Program-made: the position numbers and the translations under genes
Shown here: piece by piece, positions 4,353-6,146 of the stretch
How positions within the stretch are numbered: the stretch's first letter is position 1
Layout of the letters: each line of letters begins with the position of its first letter
Notes under the pieces: generated by a model
The model's input: only the letters and a program-made list of their open reading frames with translations
The model's database searches: none
Told to the model about the DNA's origin: nothing
NCBI GenBank assembly: GCA_003506635.1
Contig: DNZB01000134.1
Location: forward strand, 850 to 6,995
Direction: 5' to 3'
Origin: Parvularcula sp.
GTDB lineage: Bacteria; Pseudomonadota; Alphaproteobacteria; Caulobacterales; Parvularculaceae
DNA: 6,146 bases

Positions 4353-5663
4353 ATGTCCCACGGAAAGAACGAATTCACCTCCAACGCCGCGCTGAAGGCC
4401 CGCCGCGACGAGGCGCTGCCGGTTGGTTTGCCTTCAAAATCAGGCGTTTATGTCGCAAAAGCGCAGAACGCGGAGCTCTGGGACGTCGAGGGCAAGCGTT
4501 ACATAGATTTCATCGGCGGGATTGGCGTTTTGAACGTCGGCCACCGCCATCCGAAGGTTGTCGAGGCGATCAAGCGGCAAGCCGACGATTTTATCCACAC
4601 CAGCTTCGGCATCGCCCAGTACGAGGTCTACGTCGAACTCGCCGAGCGGTTGAACCGGCTTGCGCCGGGGGCGACGAAGAAGAAAACGGCGCTCTTCAAC
4701 TCCGGCGCCGAAGCGGTTGAGAATTCGGTGAAGTTCGCGCGCCGCATCACCGGGCGCCCCGGCGTCATCGCTTTCGAGGGCGCCTTCCACGGCCGTACGC
4801 TTCTCGCAACGACGCTGACCGGCAAGGCAAAGCCTTACAAGCAGGGCTTCGGGCCGCTCGTTCCGGCGATCTTCCATGCGCCGTACCCGGACGAATATCA
4901 CGGCGTCTCCGTCCGCACTTGCCTGAACTGCCTCGACCATCTCTTCAAGACGCAAATCCCGCCGGAGGAGATCGCGGCGTTCATCGTCGAACCCGTGCAG
5001 GGCGAGGGCGGTTTCAATCCGGCCCCGCATGAATTCTTGCAAGCGCTGAGAAAACTCGCCGATCAGCACGGCGCGCTGCTGATCGCTGACGAGATCCAGT
5101 CGGGCATGGGCCGCACCGGGAAAATGTTCGCGTTCGAACACGCCAGCGTCGAACCCGATATGATCTGCGTTGCAAAGTCGATCGCCGCCGGTCTGCCGCT
5201 CTCCGCGCTGATCGGCAAGGCGGAATTGATGGACAAGATCGCGGCCGGCGGCATGGGCTCGACCTATGGCGGCAATCCGGTCGCTTGCGCGGCTGCGCTC
5301 GCAGTCCTCGACGTCTTCGAAGAAGAGGGGCTGCTGGATCGCGCGCAAATCATCGGCGAAAAAGTCGCCGCAAACTGGCGCGCCTTGGCGACCGGCGTCG
5401 CCAAGGGCCATTTCGGCGACGTCCGCCAGATCGGCGGCATGATCGCGGTCGAATGCGTGAAGGACGGCGACGCGAACAAGCCGAATGGCGACCTCGCTGC
5501 GAAAATCCAGACGGAAGCGCGCGACCGCGGCCTCATCCTGACAACCGCCGGCGCCTACGCCCAGTGCCTGCGCTGCCTTGTCCCGCTGACGATTTCCGAC
5601 GCGCATCTCGACGAGGGGCTGACGATCTTCGCAGAAGCGACAATGGCGGCGCTGGCCGGGTAG
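4353..5663 (+). CDS. gabT: 4-aminobutyrate aminotransferase (class III, PLP)
   Basis: A 436-residue class III aminotransferase, full length for GabT. It is expected to convert 4-aminobutyrate and 2-oxoglutarate to succinate semialdehyde and glutamate in the cytoplasm, feeding GABA into the TCA cycle. Visible landmarks: substrate-side Ile57 in GGIGVLNVGHRHP; the phosphate-binding NSGAEAVENSVKFAR at 116-130; the cofactor-stacking GAFHGRT at 143-149; the Glu switch in EPVQGEGGF (Glu218); Asp246 and Gln249 in ADEIQSGMGRTG; the PLP lysine Lys275 in CVAKSIAAGLPLS; and STYGGNP. These sit at a constant offset of about 7 from the E. coli GabT residues I recall (I50, E211, D239, Q242, K268). 5-aminovalerate transaminase (DavT) is close and cannot be excluded. 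A stop at 4332-4334 in frame rules out an earlier start, yet no Shine-Dalgarno precedes the ATG. No gabD lies in the window, and an IS element begins about 36 nt downstream. Confidence 0.9.
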   Translation: MSHGKNEFTSNAALKARRDEALPVGLPSKSGVYVAKAQNAELWDVEGKRYIDFIGGIGVLNVGHRHPKVVEAIKRQADDFIHTSFGIAQYEVYVELAERLNRLAPGATKKKTALFNSGAEAVENSVKFARRITGRPGVIAFEGAFHGRTLLATTLTGKAKPYKQGFGPLVPAIFHAPYPDEYHGVSVRTCLNCLDHLFKTQIPPEEIAAFIVEPVQGEGGFNPAPHEFLQALRKLADQHGALLIADEIQSGMGRTGKMFAFEHASVEPDMICVAKSIAAGLPLSALIGKAELMDKIAAGGMGSTYGGNPVACAAALAVLDVFEEEGLLDRAQIIGEKVAANWRALATGVAKGHFGDVRQIGGMIAVECVKDGDANKPNGDLAAKIQTEARDRGLILTTAGAYAQCLRCLVPLTISDAHLDEGLTIFAEATMAALAG

Positions 5664-5698
5664 GGCAGGCGCAACAAATCGGGCCGCTATCGACCTTA

Positions 5699-6146
5699 GA
5701 GTCTGTCCGGAAACATCATGTTGGATTGCATAGTTTTCTGAGCATGAGGCGGATGGAGGCGAGGTGCAAGAAGGCGCGCGCCTTTGCGTTGAAGTTCTCC
5801 CAGTCCCTGGCGAGGCGCCGACAACGGCCGAGCCATGCGAAGGTGCGCTCGACGATCCATCGCTTGGGGAGAACGACGAATCCGTTGGCCTGATCGGATC
5901 GTTTGACGATTTCGACATTTACATTCCTGAGGATCCAGGCGACGGCGCGCGAAACTCCGGCCCCTGATAACCGCCGTCGGCGTAAAGCTTGAGCAGGAAC
6001 GGATAGAGGCCGAACAAGGTCGCCATGAGGAACTCGCCGCCGTCGCGATCCTGGATGTCGGCGGCATGCACGATCGCGTGCATCAGGAGACCTTGCGTAT
6101 CGACGAGAATGTGCCGCTTCTTGCCCTTGATTTTCTTGCCGGCATC
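5699..6146 (-). mobile_element. IS5-family insertion sequence, one end
   Basis: The element is visible from its 3' (transposase-distal) end to the right window edge; the other end lies outside. The likely terminus is near GAGTCTGTCCGGAAAC at about 5699-5714, preceded by CCTTA. A 'G-A/G-x-C-T-GTCC' end and insertion at a T(T)A-type target are typical of IS5-family elements, IS427-like group. This is from memory, and without the other end the inverted repeat and target duplication cannot be confirmed. The transposase within reads toward gabT. Confidence 0.72.
5716..6146 (-). pseudogene. IS5-family transposase, frameshifted, 5' part outside window
   Basis: DDE transposase, minus strand. From 6146 the frame reads DAGKKIKGKKRHILVDTQGL, then LYADGGYQGPEFRA, carrying the second catalytic Asp (codon 5978-5976). 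It then loses homology and stops at 5921-5919. The proper continuation lies in another frame from about 5943 to the TGA at 5718-5716: VAWILRNVNVEIVKRSDQ, then PKRWIVERTFAWLGRCRRLA with the catalytic Glu (codon 5850-5848) and the conserved R-x3-E-x6-R region. Restoring one base near 5944-5946 (GCG-CC to GCG-GCC) would join them as EFRA-A-VAWIL. This suggests a single-base deletion. The join has no slippery heptamer, so programmed frameshifting, known in some IS5-family groups, looks less likely. The first catalytic Asp and the start are beyond the window. Confidence 0.8.

Noticed and set aside
4020..4395. Two plus-strand frames and one minus-strand frame (4155-4361) in the spacer before gabT
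   Set aside because: No ribosome binding site, odd composition, overlaps with the small minus-strand gene or gabT start, and no recognisable motif.
4440..5918. 492-codon open frame on the minus strand opposite gabT and part of the IS
   Set aside because: It is antisense to a fully conserved aminotransferase, is Arg/Ala/Asp-rich without any motif, and runs across the IS boundary. Long antisense frames are common in GC-rich DNA.
5916..5950. Programmed ribosomal frameshift in the transposase
   Set aside because: No slippery heptamer or A-run at the junction; a one-base deletion is the simpler reading, although related copies should be compared.
1..6146. tRNA, rRNA, CRISPR array, riboswitch or attachment site
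   Set aside because: No repeat-spacer pattern, no tRNA cloverleaf and no direct-repeat pair were seen by eye; all spacers are under 300 nt.

Overview
The window is GC-rich DNA that looks alphaproteobacterial. The flagellin has the short Caulobacter-like architecture with no large variable domain. The HTH-regulator/DUF4199 pair and the 'PGESYL' subgroup of thiamine-diphosphate enzymes also point to that class (Caulobacterales, Parvularculales or Sphingomonadales-like). I cannot place the genus from sequence alone.

Layout, left to right. (1) Positions 1-1095 are the end of a flagellar block: the 3' part of a flagellin gene, a 54-nt gap containing a GC-rich hairpin, and a FlaG-like protein. A clear intrinsic terminator at 1117-1153 closes the block. 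(2) Positions 1182-2234 hold a two-gene unit. It consists of a small LuxR-type HTH regulator with two N-terminal membrane helices and a four-helix DUF4199 membrane protein. Both begin with nearly the same N-terminal motif, and the 108-nt gap between them contains an 18-bp near-perfect dyad. (3) Positions 2275-3930 encode a thiamine-diphosphate enzyme of the acetolactate-synthase superfamily. A sigma70-like promoter sits so close to the ATG that the mRNA may be leaderless. (4) A 64-residue protein of unknown function is convergent with it on the minus strand (3927-4121). The two genes share a CTAG that supplies both stop codons, inside the loop of a perfect 9-bp hairpin. (5) After a 231-nt divergent spacer comes an intact 4-aminobutyrate-type aminotransferase (gabT, 4353-5663). 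(6) From about 5699 to the right edge is the end of an IS5-family insertion sequence in minus orientation. Its transposase carries a frameshift between two catalytic residues.

The flagellar genes act together in filament formation. The regulator/DUF4199 pair is best read as a membrane-tethered one-component regulator with its membrane partner; the signal is unknown. The ThDP enzyme and GabT could both serve amino-acid or keto-acid catabolism, but they are separated by an opposite-strand gene and are not one operon. The strongest candidates for something undescribed are the regulator/DUF4199 pair, the shared-stop hairpin and the small protein. The rest is ordinary chromosomal content plus one decaying mobile element.
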